From Deltaproteobacteria bacterium (lineage in GTDB: Bacteria; Myxococcota_A; Polyangia; Haliangiales; Haliangiaceae), in the NCBI GenBank assembly GCA_013812655.1, contig JACCTC010000373.1, forward strand, positions 1-62,425: DNA of 62,425 nucleotides. The letters are read 5' to 3'. Numbering within the stretch: the stretch's first letter is position 1; each line of letters starts with the position of its first letter. Positions 1 through 9,112 of this stretch are shown here, in pieces. A model generated the notes under the pieces. That model made no database searches. It was not told where the DNA came from and worked only from the letters and a program-made list of their open reading frames with translations. The translations under genes were made by a program, and so were the position numbers.

Positions 1-47
1 GCCCGAGATGGAGCGAGCCAGCGAACGCTGGCGAGCGGGGCCTGACG
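1..47. repeat. Dispersed palindromic repeat, copy A
   Basis: The first 34 nt are identical to 33452-33485 and match 32 of 34 nt at 52362-52395. The core is the inverted repeat GCCAGCG-AA-CGCTGGC (17-32), drawn as a 6-bp stem with loop GAAC. Similarity to copy B continues loosely to about 47. Here it is read on the minus strand as the end of the BASS transporter. The left window edge may cut the element. Confidence 0.8.
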
Positions 48-889
48 AAGTAGCCGAAGGCGCCAGCGGTGAAGAACATGATGACGCTGTAGATCGCCGG
101 CGGTATCGCCATCGTCGGGTTGTTCAGCAGCGCCGGGCTCGACGCGATCGCGATCGCGAGGGCACCGTTGTGGATCCCGATCTCCATGCCGATCGCGATC
201 GCTTGCTTGCGCTCGACGCGCGCGAGCCGGGGGATCACGTAGCCGACGAGCAGGCTTGTCAGGTTGAACGCGAGCGCCGCGAACCCGACCTGGGCAAAAA
301 AGGTCCCGATGTTCGCGCGCTCCTTCATGATCGCGGCGCCGACGAGGAGGATCAGGAAGACCAGCGAGATCAGGCGCACGGGTCTGTCCATGCGGTCGGC
401 GATGATCGGCTTGCGCGAGCGGATGATCATGCCGATCAACACGGGTACGAGGACGATCGCGACGACCTGCAGCACCTTGCTGAACTGCAGCGGGATCGAG
501 CGGCCCTCGCCCATGAAGTGCGCGAGCGAGAAGTTGACGATCAGCGGCAGCGTCACGAGCGAGAGCACGCTGTTCACAGCGGTCAGCGTGATGTTGAGCG
601 CGACATCGCCCTTCGCGAGGTGCGAGAACAGATTCGCGGTCGCGCCGCCCGGTGAGGCTGCGAGCAGCATGAGCCCGACCGCGAGCGCGGGGCCGAGGTC
701 GAACAGGTGCGCGATGCCGAGACACGCCGCGGGCAGTATCAGCATCTGGCACGCGAGGCCGATCGCGACTGCCTTCGGGTAGACGATGACGCGCTTGAAG
801 TCGGCAACCGTCAGGCTGAGCCCGAGCCCGAGCATGACGATGCCGAGCGCGACCGGTAACAGCACGGACGTGATGACGCTCTGCTCCAT
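1..889 (-). CDS. Bile acid:sodium symporter (BASS) family protein, 3' end beyond window
   Basis: Translation of the minus strand from the ATG at 889 gives at least 296 residues with about nine hydrophobic segments and no stop before the left edge. The glycine/small-residue motif AASPGGATANLFSHLAKGD (about residues 77-95) and the later GMEIGIHNGALAIAIA segment are typical of the BASS (sodium-dependent organic anion/bile acid) transporter fold. It probably carries an organic anion across the inner membrane with sodium; the substrate cannot be told. The last visible residues (RSPAFAGSLHLG) are encoded by the dispersed palindromic repeat at 1-47, so the C-terminus may have been altered by that insertion. 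It is divergent from the lipoprotein gene at 983. An AAGGA lies only 2 nt before the ATG, so the ribosome site is unconvincing. Confidence 0.85.
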   Translation of the reverse strand, partial: MEQSVITSVLLPVALGIVMLGLGLSLTVADFKRVIVYPKAVAIGLACQMLILPAACLGIAHLFDLGPALAVGLMLLAASPGGATANLFSHLAKGDVALNITLTAVNSVLSLVTLPLIVNFSLAHFMGEGRSIPLQFSKVLQVVAIVLVPVLIGMIIRSRKPIIADRMDRPVRLISLVFLILLVGAAIMKERANIGTFFAQVGFAALAFNLTSLLVGYVIPRLARVERKQAIAIGMEIGIHNGALAIAIASSPALLNNPTMAIPPAIYSVIMFFTAGAFGYFVRPRSPAFAGSLHLG

Positions 890-982
890 GATCCTTACCC
901 CGCGCCGAGCCGTGGTCGTACCACGGGCCGTCTCAGATCATGTTGGTTGCGTTGGCCACGGCGCCAGTGATACCGCCTCTGC

Positions 983-1951
983 ATGCGTCCTCGCCTCGCC
1001 GTCGTCCTCGTCCTCGTCCTCGCGGGTTGTGGATCGTCGCCGGGCACGTCGCCCGCACCGGATGCGGCATCGCCGGATGGCCCGCCATCCGCGGCGGTCG
1101 AGGACGTCGCGACCGGGCTGACCGACCCGTCGACGATCTCCCTCGATGCGGCGCACGTGTACGTCGTGCACGACGCCTCGCAGATCTCACGGGTCGCGAA
1201 GACCGGAGGCGGCATCGTGCAGATCGCGACTGGCCAGCGCGGGCCGAGCAGCCTCGACGCGACCACCGACCGGCTGTACTGGGTCAACACCGGCACGCAC
1301 TCGATGGACTTCCGTGACGGCTCGGTTCGGTGGTCGGCGAAGACCGGCGGCGCCGACAACGAGCTAGCGACCTCGTACTTCCCGGCCGCGCTCGCGGTCG
1401 ACGGCGACACCGTCTACTGGGTCGAGATCGACGGCCAGCGTGTCCGCCAGATCGGTACGAGCGGCACCGGCGCGATGACGCTTGACGACTCACCGACGCA
1501 CAAGACCTCGATCGCGGTCACGCCGACGCGCATCGTGTGGACCGCGAGCAGCGACATGGCCGACGTCGTGTCGATGAACCGCGTCAGCGGCGATCGCACG
1601 ACGCTGTCGACGGCCGAGTACTCGCCCGGCTCGGCAGTCGTGATCGGCGACGACGTGTACTGGGTCGTCCGTCATGCGCTCTCGGACAGCGGCTCGATCC
1701 GGGTCTCGCGCAACGGTGCGGCACCCGTCGATATCGTGTCGGACGAGTACTACCCAGCCGGGCTCGTCGCGGATGGCAGCTCGCTGTACTGGACGAGCGA
1801 TGGCCGCATCCGCACGGTCGCGCTCGCCGGTGGCGCCGCGCGCAGCCTCGTGACCGAGCGCGGCGCGATCGGCGGCCTCGCGATCGATGCCGAGCACGTG
1901 TACTGGTCGGAGCTCGACCGCGACGCGCTCGTCCGTGCCCGGTTGCGCTGA
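983..1951 (+). CDS. Lipoprotein with YWTD-like beta-propeller repeats
   Basis: The 322-residue product starts with a signal peptide ending in the lipobox LAGC (Cys16), followed by a Ser/Pro/Asp-rich linker to about residue 40. The rest is a chain of repeats of about 45 residues, each with a core such as LYWVNTG, VYWVEIDG, DVYWVVRH, LYWTSDG and VYWSELDR. This is the pattern of LDL-receptor-YWTD/DUF5050-like six-bladed propellers. The protein is expected on the periplasmic face of a membrane as a binding scaffold; the ligand is unknown. A TG-extended -10-like TACCGC sits 6 nt before the ATG and no Shine-Dalgarno is visible. Confidence 0.8.
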   Translation: MRPRLAVVLVLVLAGCGSSPGTSPAPDAASPDGPPSAAVEDVATGLTDPSTISLDAAHVYVVHDASQISRVAKTGGGIVQIATGQRGPSSLDATTDRLYWVNTGTHSMDFRDGSVRWSAKTGGADNELATSYFPAALAVDGDTVYWVEIDGQRVRQIGTSGTGAMTLDDSPTHKTSIAVTPTRIVWTASSDMADVVSMNRVSGDRTTLSTAEYSPGSAVVIGDDVYWVVRHALSDSGSIRVSRNGAAPVDIVSDEYYPAGLVADGSSLYWTSDGRIRTVALAGGAARSLVTERGAIGGLAIDAEHVYWSELDRDALVRARLR

Positions 1952-1987
1952 GCTCGGCTGTGTTGATCCGGCGTAGGCGTCGGCGTG

Positions 1988-2293
1988 TCAGTCCGCGATG
2001 CCGTCTTCGTCGACGTCGGTGACGACCCGCGCCGTCGGGAGCCGGGTGGCGGCACGCAGCGCCGAGAGCGCCACGACGTAGAACACGACGCCTCCGATCG
2101 TGTACCAGACGCCGCCGAACATGCCGGCCAACGCGATCAGCAGCAGGATGATCTGCGCGGCGACCCAGGAAACCTCGATCGAGAGGGTCACCGGCAGGAG
2201 CAGGAACAGGAACAGCCCGCGTGCCAGCAGGTACCACGCAGCGAGCAGGTTCTCGCGGAGGGTCTCGAGCTGCGGCGGCGACCCGTTCGGCAC
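1988..2293 (-). CDS. Small multi-pass membrane protein
   Basis: A 101-residue product starting with GTG at 2293. Residues about 16-75 hold three to four hydrophobic stretches (LLARGLFLFLLLPVTLS, IILLLIALAGMFGG, IGGVVFYVVALSAL); the acidic tail ends VDEDGIAD. I recognise no family. It stands alone, convergent with the lipoprotein gene and divergent from the methyltransferase gene at 2471. A TATCGT box lies 5 nt before the GTG, which supports this start. The hydrophobic periodicity and intact frame make it more likely to be real than a shadow. Confidence 0.6.
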   Translation of the reverse strand: MPNGSPPQLETLRENLLAAWYLLARGLFLFLLLPVTLSIEVSWVAAQIILLLIALAGMFGGVWYTIGGVVFYVVALSALRAATRLPTARVVTDVDEDGIAD

Positions 2294-2470
2294 GCGCCAC
2301 GATACCGCCGCGCAGTGCTCTTACATGAGTGTTCTCGCGCACGCCGTCCCAGGTGACCTGGGCAGGCTGCCGCGTACCGCCCGGCAGCTCGCTCTGCTAC
2401 CTGGATTGCGCCCACGACGGCCCGCTCGGCGCCCCGGTGCCGTGAGCGCGGTCGCGGAGTAACCTCGATC

Positions 2471-3316
2471 ATGTCGCCCCGCGCGTTGATCATCGTGAGC
2501 CTCATCGTGGCCGCCGCTGCGTGCCGTTCCGAGTCGCAACCGACGCAACCGGCATCCAAGGCGGGGCCGCGGGTGGCCGTCCCGCGCGCGGCGGATCAGC
2601 CGGCGCAGGCCGATCGGTTCGCCGACGCCCGCGACCGCATGGTCGCCGAGACCATCGAGGCGCGCGGGCTCCGCGATCCACGCGTGCTCGAGGCGATGCG
2701 TCGCGCGCCGCGCCACGAGCTCGTGCCTGCAGCGCTCCGAGACCGCGCGCACGAGGACAATCCGCTGCCGATTGGACACGACCAGACGATCAGCCAGCCG
2801 TACATCGTCGCGGCGATGACCGAGGCCGCGCAGCTCGCGCCCGGCGAGAAGGTGCTCGAGGTCGGCACCGGCAGCGGCTACCAGGCGATCGTGCTCGCCG
2901 AGATGGGCGGCCTCGAGATCTACTCGATCGAGATCGTCGAGCCGCTCGCGAGGCGAACCCACGAGCTGCTCGCGAAGCTCGGCTACGACAAGCTGCACCT
3001 CCGGATCGGCGATGGCTATCGCGGCTGGCCCGAGGCCGCGCCGTTCGACGCGATCATCGTGACGGCCGCGCCCGGCGAGGTGCCACGCCCGCTGATCGAC
3101 CAGCTCGCCGTCGGCGGCCGCCTCGTGATCCCGGTCGGCGAATTCGGCGACCAGACGCTCGAGGTGATCGTCAAGGACGCCAACGGGACCACGTCGGAGA
3201 CGCTGTTCCCGGTGCGATTCGTGCCGATGACGGGCGAAGCGCAGCGCAGCGCCGCGCCGCTAATCAGAGCCACGCGCCGATCGCGAGCACCCCATACAGC
3301 GCGAAGCGTGCCGTGA
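2471..3316 (+). CDS. pcm: Protein-L-isoaspartate O-methyltransferase family, with export signal
   Basis: A 281-residue class I SAM methyltransferase. After a hydrophobic N-terminus with a possible lipobox (AAAC, Cys18) come the PCMT hallmarks: [14 protein letters not shown] (substrate/motif region, about residues 98-111), the SAM-binding [11 protein letters not shown] (about 130-140) and the IEIVEPLA acidic loop. PCMT methylates isoaspartyl residues in damaged proteins. Cytosolic forms lack a signal peptide, so this one is predicted to act in the periplasm, as an inference. A TAACCT box lies 5 nt before the ATG. The last 17 codons overlap the 3' end of the convergent caspase-like gene, so the tail after FVPMTGEAQ may be non-conserved. 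Confidence 0.88.
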   Translation: MSPRALIIVSLIVAAAACRSESQPTQPASKAGPRVAVPRAADQPAQADRFADARDRMVAETIEARGLRDPRVLEAMRRAPRHELVPAALRDRAHEDNPLPIGHDQTISQPYIVAAMTEAAQLAPGEKVLEVGTGSGYQAIVLAEMGGLEIYSIEIVEPLARRTHELLAKLGYDKLHLRIGDGYRGWPEAAPFDAIIVTAAPGEVPRPLIDQLAVGGRLVIPVGEFGDQTLEVIVKDANGTTSETLFPVRFVPMTGEAQRSAAPLIRATRRSRAPHTARSVP

Positions 3317-4841
3317 GCTCGCGGGCACCGGTGGTGTCCTCGATCGGCAAGAAGTGAGTCTGCACGGCGAGCTCGCTCGTCAGGTAGAGCCGCCCGAATA
3401 ATGGCACCACCGCACCGAGGCCCGCGTCGACATGCGCGGCAGCCGAGGTCCGCGTCGGCGCGACTCCGAGGGTGACGAAGCGCTGCTGGAGGACCTCGCC
3501 ACCGGCGGTGACGCCGAGATCGATGGTGACGCCACGCAGGTCCCACGCCTTCGCGACGCGGAGATCTAGCGCGAGCGCATCGGTCGTGGCGTCGAGCGTA
3601 CGGTTCGAGAATTCGCCGCGACAGCCGACAACGCGCGGCGAGAACGTGACGTCCGCGCGGACCCAGACCCAGCCCGCGACCGCGCCGACGCACGCGCTCG
3701 CGCCGTCGATGATCGGGCTCCGGATCGCCGCGCCGCCGAACGGGCCCGCCACGCCGCGCAGGATCTCGCCGTGACCCTTGCGGACGAGCCGCGCATAGGT
3801 CGTGCGTGACAGCGCGCCTGTCGCGACGACGGTCTCGCCGCCACTCGCGACGGAGACGGTGCCCTCGAGCAGCGCATCGCGGGTGCGGCCGCGCACGACG
3901 TAGCGTCCCGGGCGCAGGCTCAACGTCCGCCGCGATGCGCTCGCGACGATCTCGCCGACGATCCGGCCCTGCGCGCCCTCGCGGACGACGAGCCAGGTCG
4001 CGGCGGCCGGGAAGGTGAGCCGACCGCGGCTGCGATCCTTGCCGAGATCCGCGAGCGCGAGGTCGGCGCGGCCGCGGAGATCGTAGTGGAACGTCGGGTG
4101 CTGCACGCCACGTACGGTCCGCGCGGACGCGAGGATGGTGTGATCGCGCGTGTAGCGAAATGCCTCGGCGACGGTGACGAGCTGATCGCCATCGTCGTCG
4201 GCGGCGCCCCGCAGGCCCGAGAGCAGGTAGTGCGTGAAGAACGAGCCGGCGAGCTCGTCCGATTCCTGGGCGTCCTCGCCGGCGGTGCTCGCGGTCAGCA
4301 CGATCACGCCCTCGCCATCGAGCGCGTCGGTGGTCAGCGCGATCGCGGGTGCGGGGGTGCCGCCCTTGACGCGCGTGACCGAGCCCGAACGACAGGAGTC
4401 GATCACGAGGATCCGGACCTGGGCAGACGAGCCACGCACCAGCGCCTCGAGCTCGCGCAAGGCGAACCGGGTGTCGCCGAGGTGAAGCGTGTCCGCGTCG
4501 CCGTGACCGGAGTAGTAGACGAAGAGCACGGCCTGACGTCCCGCGCGCTGGCCGGTGCGGATGCGCTCGTTCGTCGCGATCAACGCACGACGCACCTGAT
4601 CGGCGGTCTTGCCCCGCAGCACGACCTGGTTCTCGTCGGGGACGCCGCCGACCTCGCCGAGGAGCTCGCCGACTCGCTCGGCATCGGTCTCGGCGAACCG
4701 CAGGCGCTGCTCGTCGGCGGCCCCCGCGTTGTGGCCGATCACGACCGCGAACCGCTCGATGTCGGCGTGCGCCGAGCGCGCAGCCGCGAGCACGACCACG
4801 AGTGCGGCCGCCATCACGAGGAGCACGCGAGGCGAGGTCAC
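3264..4841 (-). CDS. Caspase-like (peptidase C14) protein with C-terminal beta-barrel-like region
   Basis: I start this gene at GTG 4841, which overlaps the TGA of the anti-sigma gene as GTGA, giving 525 residues; a longer upstream reading lacks support. Residues 1-27 form a signal peptide ending AHA. The caspase fold follows, with the catalytic pair His113 (VYYSGHGD) and Cys150 (VIDSCRSGS). From about residue 310 the sequence changes to alternating polar/hydrophobic strands ending in a short hydrophobic terminus (AIGAWL), which suggests an outer-membrane beta-barrel. Such proteases cut after basic or acidic residues; the target is unknown. It is the last gene of a lipoprotein-sigma-anti-sigma-caspase operon, so the ECF pathway probably controls it or it acts in that pathway. 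Confidence 0.85.
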   Translation of the reverse strand: MTSPRVLLVMAAALVVVLAAARSAHADIERFAVVIGHNAGAADEQRLRFAETDAERVGELLGEVGGVPDENQVVLRGKTADQVRRALIATNERIRTGQRAGRQAVLFVYYSGHGDADTLHLGDTRFALRELEALVRGSSAQVRILVIDSCRSGSVTRVKGGTPAPAIALTTDALDGEGVIVLTASTAGEDAQESDELAGSFFTHYLLSGLRGAADDDGDQLVTVAEAFRYTRDHTILASARTVRGVQHPTFHYDLRGRADLALADLGKDRSRGRLTFPAAATWLVVREGAQGRIVGEIVASASRRTLSLRPGRYVVRGRTRDALLEGTVSVASGGETVVATGALSRTTYARLVRKGHGEILRGVAGPFGGAAIRSPIIDGASACVGAVAGWVWVRADVTFSPRVVGCRGEFSNRTLDATTDALALDLRVAKAWDLRGVTIDLGVTAGGEVLQQRFVTLGVAPTRTSAAAHVDAGLGAVVPLFGRLYLTSELAVQTHFLPIEDTTGARELTARFALYGVLAIGAWL

Positions 4842-5542
4842 CGCGGTGTCGCCTGCTTGACGAGGTTCACGTGATGCGCCGTGCAGCCGGCCGGCGGGGT
4901 GATCGGGCGGTTTGCCGCGAGCGCCGCGAGCAAGGGGTGCAACGGATGCGCGGCCTCGCACCACAGGACGACGAGCTGCTCGGCGCCCGGAGTCGCATCG
5001 AGCACCGTGCTCTCGGGGAACGATCGCGAGGTCCCGGCCGGCAGCGCGACCATCACGTCACCGCGCGACGGGACATGCGCCATCGCCCGGCCGCTGCCGT
5101 CCCTCCCGAGGACCGCGCCGAAGCCATCACGCGTGGCGGTGTAGCCGGCCTGCACGGAATCTCCGAAATGAACGCGATCGCCCGACGCGACGAGCGCGAG
5201 CCGCTCCGCCGGACCGGCCATCACGATCAGGCTCGGCCCCGTGCCCTTCGCACGCTCGCCGGCCTCGTCCTTCGGCCCCCGTGGCACGACGAGCACGACC
5301 ACCGCCGCGGCCGCGAGTAGCGCCGGAGCCACCGCCCACCACCACCGTCGCGAGCGTGCAGGTGCAAGCCCCGGCCGCATCGCGAACGCCTCGCTCTCGC
5401 GGGTCAATAGCGCGAGCCGCGAGCCGCACGCGACACAGGTGTCCGCGTGCGCGAGCACCGCGGCCTTCGCGTCACCGGCGAGCTCACCCGCGAGCAGGCG
5501 ATCCCAGCGCAGATCGGAGACGTGCAGCTCGTTGTCGATCAC
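4838..5542 (-). CDS. Zinc-binding anti-sigma factor (single-pass membrane)
   Basis: The product (234 residues, GTG start at 5542) has an N-terminal ZAS-type motif His32-X3-Cys36-X2-Cys39 (AHADTCVAC), a basic stretch and one transmembrane helix at about residues 67-87 (WWWAVAPALLAAAAVVVLVV). A periplasmic domain of about 145 residues follows, with two late cysteines (VLWCEAAH and PAGCTAHH). It is expected to hold the neighbouring ECF sigma factor inactive and to respond to a periplasmic signal. The GTG overlaps the sigma gene stop by 4 nt, and its own TGA overlaps the caspase-like gene start by 4 nt, so all three are probably translationally coupled. Confidence 0.85.
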   Translation of the reverse strand: MIDNELHVSDLRWDRLLAGELAGDAKAAVLAHADTCVACGSRLALLTRESEAFAMRPGLAPARSRRWWWAVAPALLAAAAVVVLVVPRGPKDEAGERAKGTGPSLIVMAGPAERLALVASGDRVHFGDSVQAGYTATRDGFGAVLGRDGSGRAMAHVPSRGDVMVALPAGTSRSFPESTVLDATPGAEQLVVLWCEAAHPLHPLLAALAANRPITPPAGCTAHHVNLVKQATPR

Positions 5543-6027
5543 GACGCCTCCTTGTGCTCGCCGAGGCGGCCGGCGATCCGCGACAACAAATTTCTGATGT
5601 GACGAGGCGAGCAATCCATCACTTCGGCGATCTCGGCGTGGCTCATCCCGTCGAGGTGGTAGTAGACAGCCGCGCGCGCCTCGTCGTCCGTGAGCTGGGC
5701 GAGCACGCCGCGAACCTGTGCGCGTCCATCGGCGGTTCGCGGATCGATATCGCTCGCCCACGGCCGCACCTGCTCGTCGATCAACCGCAGGCGGTTCCTG
5801 CGATCGCGCAGCCTGGCGAGGCACGCGTGCGTGGTGACCGCGTAGAGAAACGTCGTCGGCGAGCTCCGGCCATCGAACTGCGACGGGCGCGCGACGAGGC
5901 CGGCGAAGATCTCCTGCAGCACGTCGCTCGCATCCTCCTCGCTCGCGAGGATCTGCCGGGCGCGACGCAGCACGCTGTGACCGTACGTCCGGTACAGCGC
6001 GTCGACGTCGAGCCCGGCCGCCGCCAC
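5539..6027 (-). CDS. ECF-type RNA polymerase sigma factor
   Basis: A 162-residue protein with sigma region 2 at about residues 8-75 (YRTYGHSVLRRARQIL, EEDASDVLQEIFAGL) and region 4 at about 105-155, where the helix-turn-helix reads MSHAEIAEVMDCSPRHIRNLL. There is no region 3, as expected for ECF (group 4) factors. It should direct transcription of a small regulon, probably including its own operon. The gene starts 5 nt after the stop of the lipoprotein gene at 6033 and its TGA overlaps the anti-sigma GTG. I could not find an obvious ECF promoter pair in the 206 bp upstream of the operon. Confidence 0.92.
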   Translation of the reverse strand: MAAAGLDVDALYRTYGHSVLRRARQILASEEDASDVLQEIFAGLVARPSQFDGRSSPTTFLYAVTTHACLARLRDRRNRLRLIDEQVRPWASDIDPRTADGRAQVRGVLAQLTDDEARAAVYYHLDGMSHAEIAEVMDCSPRHIRNLLSRIAGRLGEHKEAS

Positions 6028-6032
6028 TCAGC

Positions 6033-6734
6033 TCACCACTGCGGGAGATCGTTGAAGTCGACGCGATCGACGAGCTCGATATCGAGCGGGGTCGCCAGAT
6101 CGCTCGCCGCCATCGACAGCTCGTCGCGGCCGGTGCCACCACACGCGGCGTACATCTCCTCGCGGGTCGGCATGTGGCTGTTGTCGGCGTTGAACAGATC
6201 GCTGATGCAGTCGAAGCGATCCTGGCGCTCGGCCTCGGTGAGGCGATGGACGTCGTAGAGGTGGAAGCCAGGCGCGGGCGTCCCGCGCAGGAAGCCCGCA
6301 ACCGCGCTGCCGAGCGGCGGTGTCTCGGGCAGGTACACCAGCACGCGCCCGAGCTCGGCGCCGAGCCAGCTGTCCGTCACGGTGTGGTCCGGGTTGCCGG
6401 CGGGACCCGCGACAATGTACGCGACGCCGAACTTCATACCTTCCCAGTCGATCAGCATGTCATCGCTTGGCGGCGTGAAGATCGAGAGCTGGAACTGCGC
6501 GGGGAAGCTGCCCTCGACCTCGACGGTGTCGGCACCGATCAGCGAATAACCGCCGCTCTCGACCACCCAGACGACGGCGACCTCGGCGCTCGCGGTCGCG
6601 ACGGGCTGGGCCGTGCGCACCGACCCGGTGAGCGTGGCGAGGACGGTGCCCTGGTGCTCGCCATCGACCTGCGAATCACACGCGGCGACGGAGAGCAACG
6701 ACAGGGACGAGACGAGCGCGATCTTGAGCGACAT
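6033..6734 (-). CDS. Lipoprotein at the head of the ECF sigma operon
   Basis: The 233-residue product has a signal peptide with lipobox SVAAC (Cys19). The mature part starts with a beta-rich section (about residues 30-115) and ends with a helical, acidic section containing two cysteines (DCISDLF and AACGG) and the terminus FNDLPQW. No family is recognised. A clear AGGAG lies 8 nt before the ATG at 6734, one of the few good ribosome sites in the window. Because it is only 5 nt from the sigma gene, it may be the surface sensor or the target of the pathway. Confidence 0.75.
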   Translation of the reverse strand: MSLKIALVSSLSLLSVAACDSQVDGEHQGTVLATLTGSVRTAQPVATASAEVAVVWVVESGGYSLIGADTVEVEGSFPAQFQLSIFTPPSDDMLIDWEGMKFGVAYIVAGPAGNPDHTVTDSWLGAELGRVLVYLPETPPLGSAVAGFLRGTPAPGFHLYDVHRLTEAERQDRFDCISDLFNADNSHMPTREEMYAACGGTGRDELSMAASDLATPLDIELVDRVDFNDLPQW

Positions 6735-6940
6735 GGGAGAGCTCCTGGAGGCTAGCGACCGCGGACCAGGCTGCGGGATATCCGAGCGTGGCGGGTCAGT
6801 TCGGGTTCGCCTGTTGAGGAGCGCGAGCGATCGAATTCCGGCACGACGATCCGAAATATCTCACAAGCCCAGAGGATCACGGTGCGCATTCCTCGTCGGC
6901 GCGACCCTCAGATTTCTGTCACCCGTTATCATTCGCGCGG

Positions 6941-7657
6941 ATGGCCAAGACGCACACGACGTGGAAGGTCCTGCCGCACGGACCGATCGAGAAGCTCTCC
7001 GATCGGCTGTGGCGGATCGAGGGCAGCCTCGAGGGGATCGCGATGAAGCGCGTGATGACGGTTGTGCGGCGTGCCGACGGTAGCCTCGCGATCCACAACG
7101 CGATCGCGCTCGGCGCCGCCGAGATGGCCGAGCTCGAGAGCTGGGGCCCAATGCGCATGCTGATCGTGCCCAACGGCTTTCATCGACTCGACGCCCGCGT
7201 GTTCCGCGATCGCTATCCGGATGCGCGCGTGGTGTGCCCGGCCGGCGCGCGCGCGAAGGTCGAGCAGGTGGTCCCGGTCAGCGCGACCTACGACGAGATC
7301 GCCGATGACGGCGTGATGGAGCTGCAGACGCTCGACGGCACGAAGCAGCGCGAGGGCGCGATGATCGTGCGCGCCGGCGGCACTGACGTCAGCCTGGTCT
7401 TCAACGACGCGGTGTTCAACATGCCGCATGTCACGGGGCTCACTGGCTTCGTGCTGCGCCGCCTCACCGGCTCGACCGGCGGACCGCGGGTGTCGCGCAT
7501 CATGACCTTGTTCGTGATCAGCGATCGCGCAGCGTTTCGCACCCACCTCGAGCGGCTCGCCGCCCTGCCCGGCCTCCGCCGCATCATCGTCTCGCACCAC
7601 GAGACGATCGATCGCGATCCCGCGAGCGTGCTGCGCGCGGTCGCCACGGTGCTGTAG
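6941..7657 (+). CDS. DUF4336-type protein (metallo-beta-lactamase-like fold)
   Basis: A 238-residue cytosolic protein. The layout resembles DUF4336 members, which have a degenerate metallo-hydrolase fold: LWRIEGSLEG near residue 26, then LAIHNAIALGAAEMAELESWG (about 50-70) and LIVPNGFHRLDARVFRDRYP (about 77-96). A late IIVSHHETI supplies two histidines. No function can be assigned. A TATCAT box lies 8 nt before the ATG and no Shine-Dalgarno is seen. The gene converges with the epimerase gene with an 11-nt gap. Confidence 0.7.
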   Translation: MAKTHTTWKVLPHGPIEKLSDRLWRIEGSLEGIAMKRVMTVVRRADGSLAIHNAIALGAAEMAELESWGPMRMLIVPNGFHRLDARVFRDRYPDARVVCPAGARAKVEQVVPVSATYDEIADDGVMELQTLDGTKQREGAMIVRAGGTDVSLVFNDAVFNMPHVTGLTGFVLRRLTGSTGGPRVSRIMTLFVISDRAAFRTHLERLAALPGLRRIIVSHHETIDRDPASVLRAVATVL

Positions 7658-7668
7658 ATCGCTCTAGA

Positions 7669-8958
7669 TCACCGGGCTTTCCACTTGGCGAGCAGCTCCT
7701 GCTCGCGCTCGCGGGTCGGGCCGGCGCGCAGCGCGGTCGGATCGGCCAGCTTCGGCGGCGGTGCGCCCTTGGCTTGCGCGGCTTCCTGCAGCTCGCGAGT
7801 GACACGCACCCGGCGCTCGAGCTCGCGCGGATGCCACTCGCGGATCGCGGTCACGGTGTCGCTGATCGGCCGGAACTTCAGGCCCGCAGCCTCCGCGCGA
7901 TCGTTACTCCAGCGATGGAAGCCCGCGAACTTGTCGACGGGCGCGATCCAGATCGGGAACGCGTTCTCGGCACCCATGCCGTGCTGGGAGAGCCAGGTCG
8001 CGGGGACCCACTCGAGCTTCGCGTCGTTCGCCGAGGCGGTCACGCAGGCGCCGAGCACGTCGCCCCAGCGACCGGGCTTCGGCGGGCCGACGGCGTTGAA
8101 CGTTCCGGTCGTACCAGCCTCGACGAGCATGACGAGCCACTCCGCAAGATCGCGGACGTCGATCCACTGCACCGGATCGTCGGGCGAGCCGGGCGCGAGC
8201 ACCTCGCCGCCCTGCTCGATCCGCACGGGCCAGTACGAGAATCGATCGGTGGGGTCGCCCGGCCCGACGATGAAGCCCGGCCGCACGATCACGGTGCGTC
8301 CGGGGAATGCGGCCTCCGCGGCTCGCTCGCACGCCACCTTGAGCCCGCCGTAGTGCTCGCCCTCGGCGCCCATCGTCTCGACCTTGGGATCGGCGAGCTC
8401 CGCGAGCTTCGCGGTCTCGTCGCCGCCTTGCGGTGGCGGGTCGGCATATGCCGAGATGCTCGAGATGAAGATGTAGCGCTCGGCGTGGTTCGCGAGCAAC
8501 TGCGCCGACGCGGCGACGTGGCGCGGAAAGTAGCCCGAGTTGTCGATCACGACATCCCAGCTACGCCCGACGAGCTGCTCGAGACCCTTCGGCCGCGCGT
8601 CCGGACGCACGAGCTTGCCCTCGGGATCCTTGTCGTCGTCGGCGGGTAGCTCGGGATCGCGGTTGCCGTAGAGATGCTCGACCTCGATCTCGAGCGGCAG
8701 GCTCTTCTCGCGCTTGCCGCGGTTGAAGATCGTGATCTCGTGACCGCGTGCGACCGCGGCCGCGATCGTCTTGGGACCGAGGAAGCCGGTGCCGCCGAGG
8801 ATCAAGATCCGCTTCTTCACGGGCGTGGTCGGACGCGGACGCGGCTGCGGCGCGGTGCCGGAGCGCGAGCACGAGACAGGCAGGAGACCAAATGCAGCCG
8901 CAGCGAGACCACCGCGGAGCAGGTCTCGACGATTCACATCACGACGAGAGCTCGACAT
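7669..8958 (-). CDS. Tat-exported NAD-dependent epimerase/dehydratase
   Basis: I start at ATG 8958 because the residues after it form a twin-arginine signal (VNRRDLLRGGLAAAAFGLLP) and because a TAGCTT box lies 7 nt upstream; the reading extends further up to 8997 without support. After the signal come a short linker and the Rossmann motif GGTGFLGPKTIAAAV with the NADP-type end of strand 2 (FNRGKR). The body fits extended short-chain dehydrogenases: SSISAYAD, and YGGLKVACE in place of the usual YxxxK. It probably acts on a sugar nucleotide or related substrate, but location in the periplasm is odd for that chemistry. Confidence 0.82.
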   Translation of the reverse strand: MSSSRRDVNRRDLLRGGLAAAAFGLLPVSCSRSGTAPQPRPRPTTPVKKRILILGGTGFLGPKTIAAAVARGHEITIFNRGKREKSLPLEIEVEHLYGNRDPELPADDDKDPEGKLVRPDARPKGLEQLVGRSWDVVIDNSGYFPRHVAASAQLLANHAERYIFISSISAYADPPPQGGDETAKLAELADPKVETMGAEGEHYGGLKVACERAAEAAFPGRTVIVRPGFIVGPGDPTDRFSYWPVRIEQGGEVLAPGSPDDPVQWIDVRDLAEWLVMLVEAGTTGTFNAVGPPKPGRWGDVLGACVTASANDAKLEWVPATWLSQHGMGAENAFPIWIAPVDKFAGFHRWSNDRAEAAGLKFRPISDTVTAIREWHPRELERRVRVTRELQEAAQAKGAPPPKLADPTALRAGPTREREQELLAKWKAR

Positions 8959-9112
8959 CGTCGCGAAGCTAGCGCGCGCCGCTTCGTCGTGGATCACCGA
9001 ACGCTACATGTTCGCGCGTGGTCGCAGCCGTCGCAGTCGGTCGCACGATGTCGCGCGACCGATGATCACGGAGTTTGGGGCACCACGACAGCCACGACTC
9101 CTCGTGATGTCG

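Noticed and set aside
121..200. Frequent GCGATCGC-like octamers, as in cyanobacterial HIP1
   Set aside because: They follow from common Ala-Ile-Ala codons (GCG ATC GCG) in high-GC genes and keep the codon frame.
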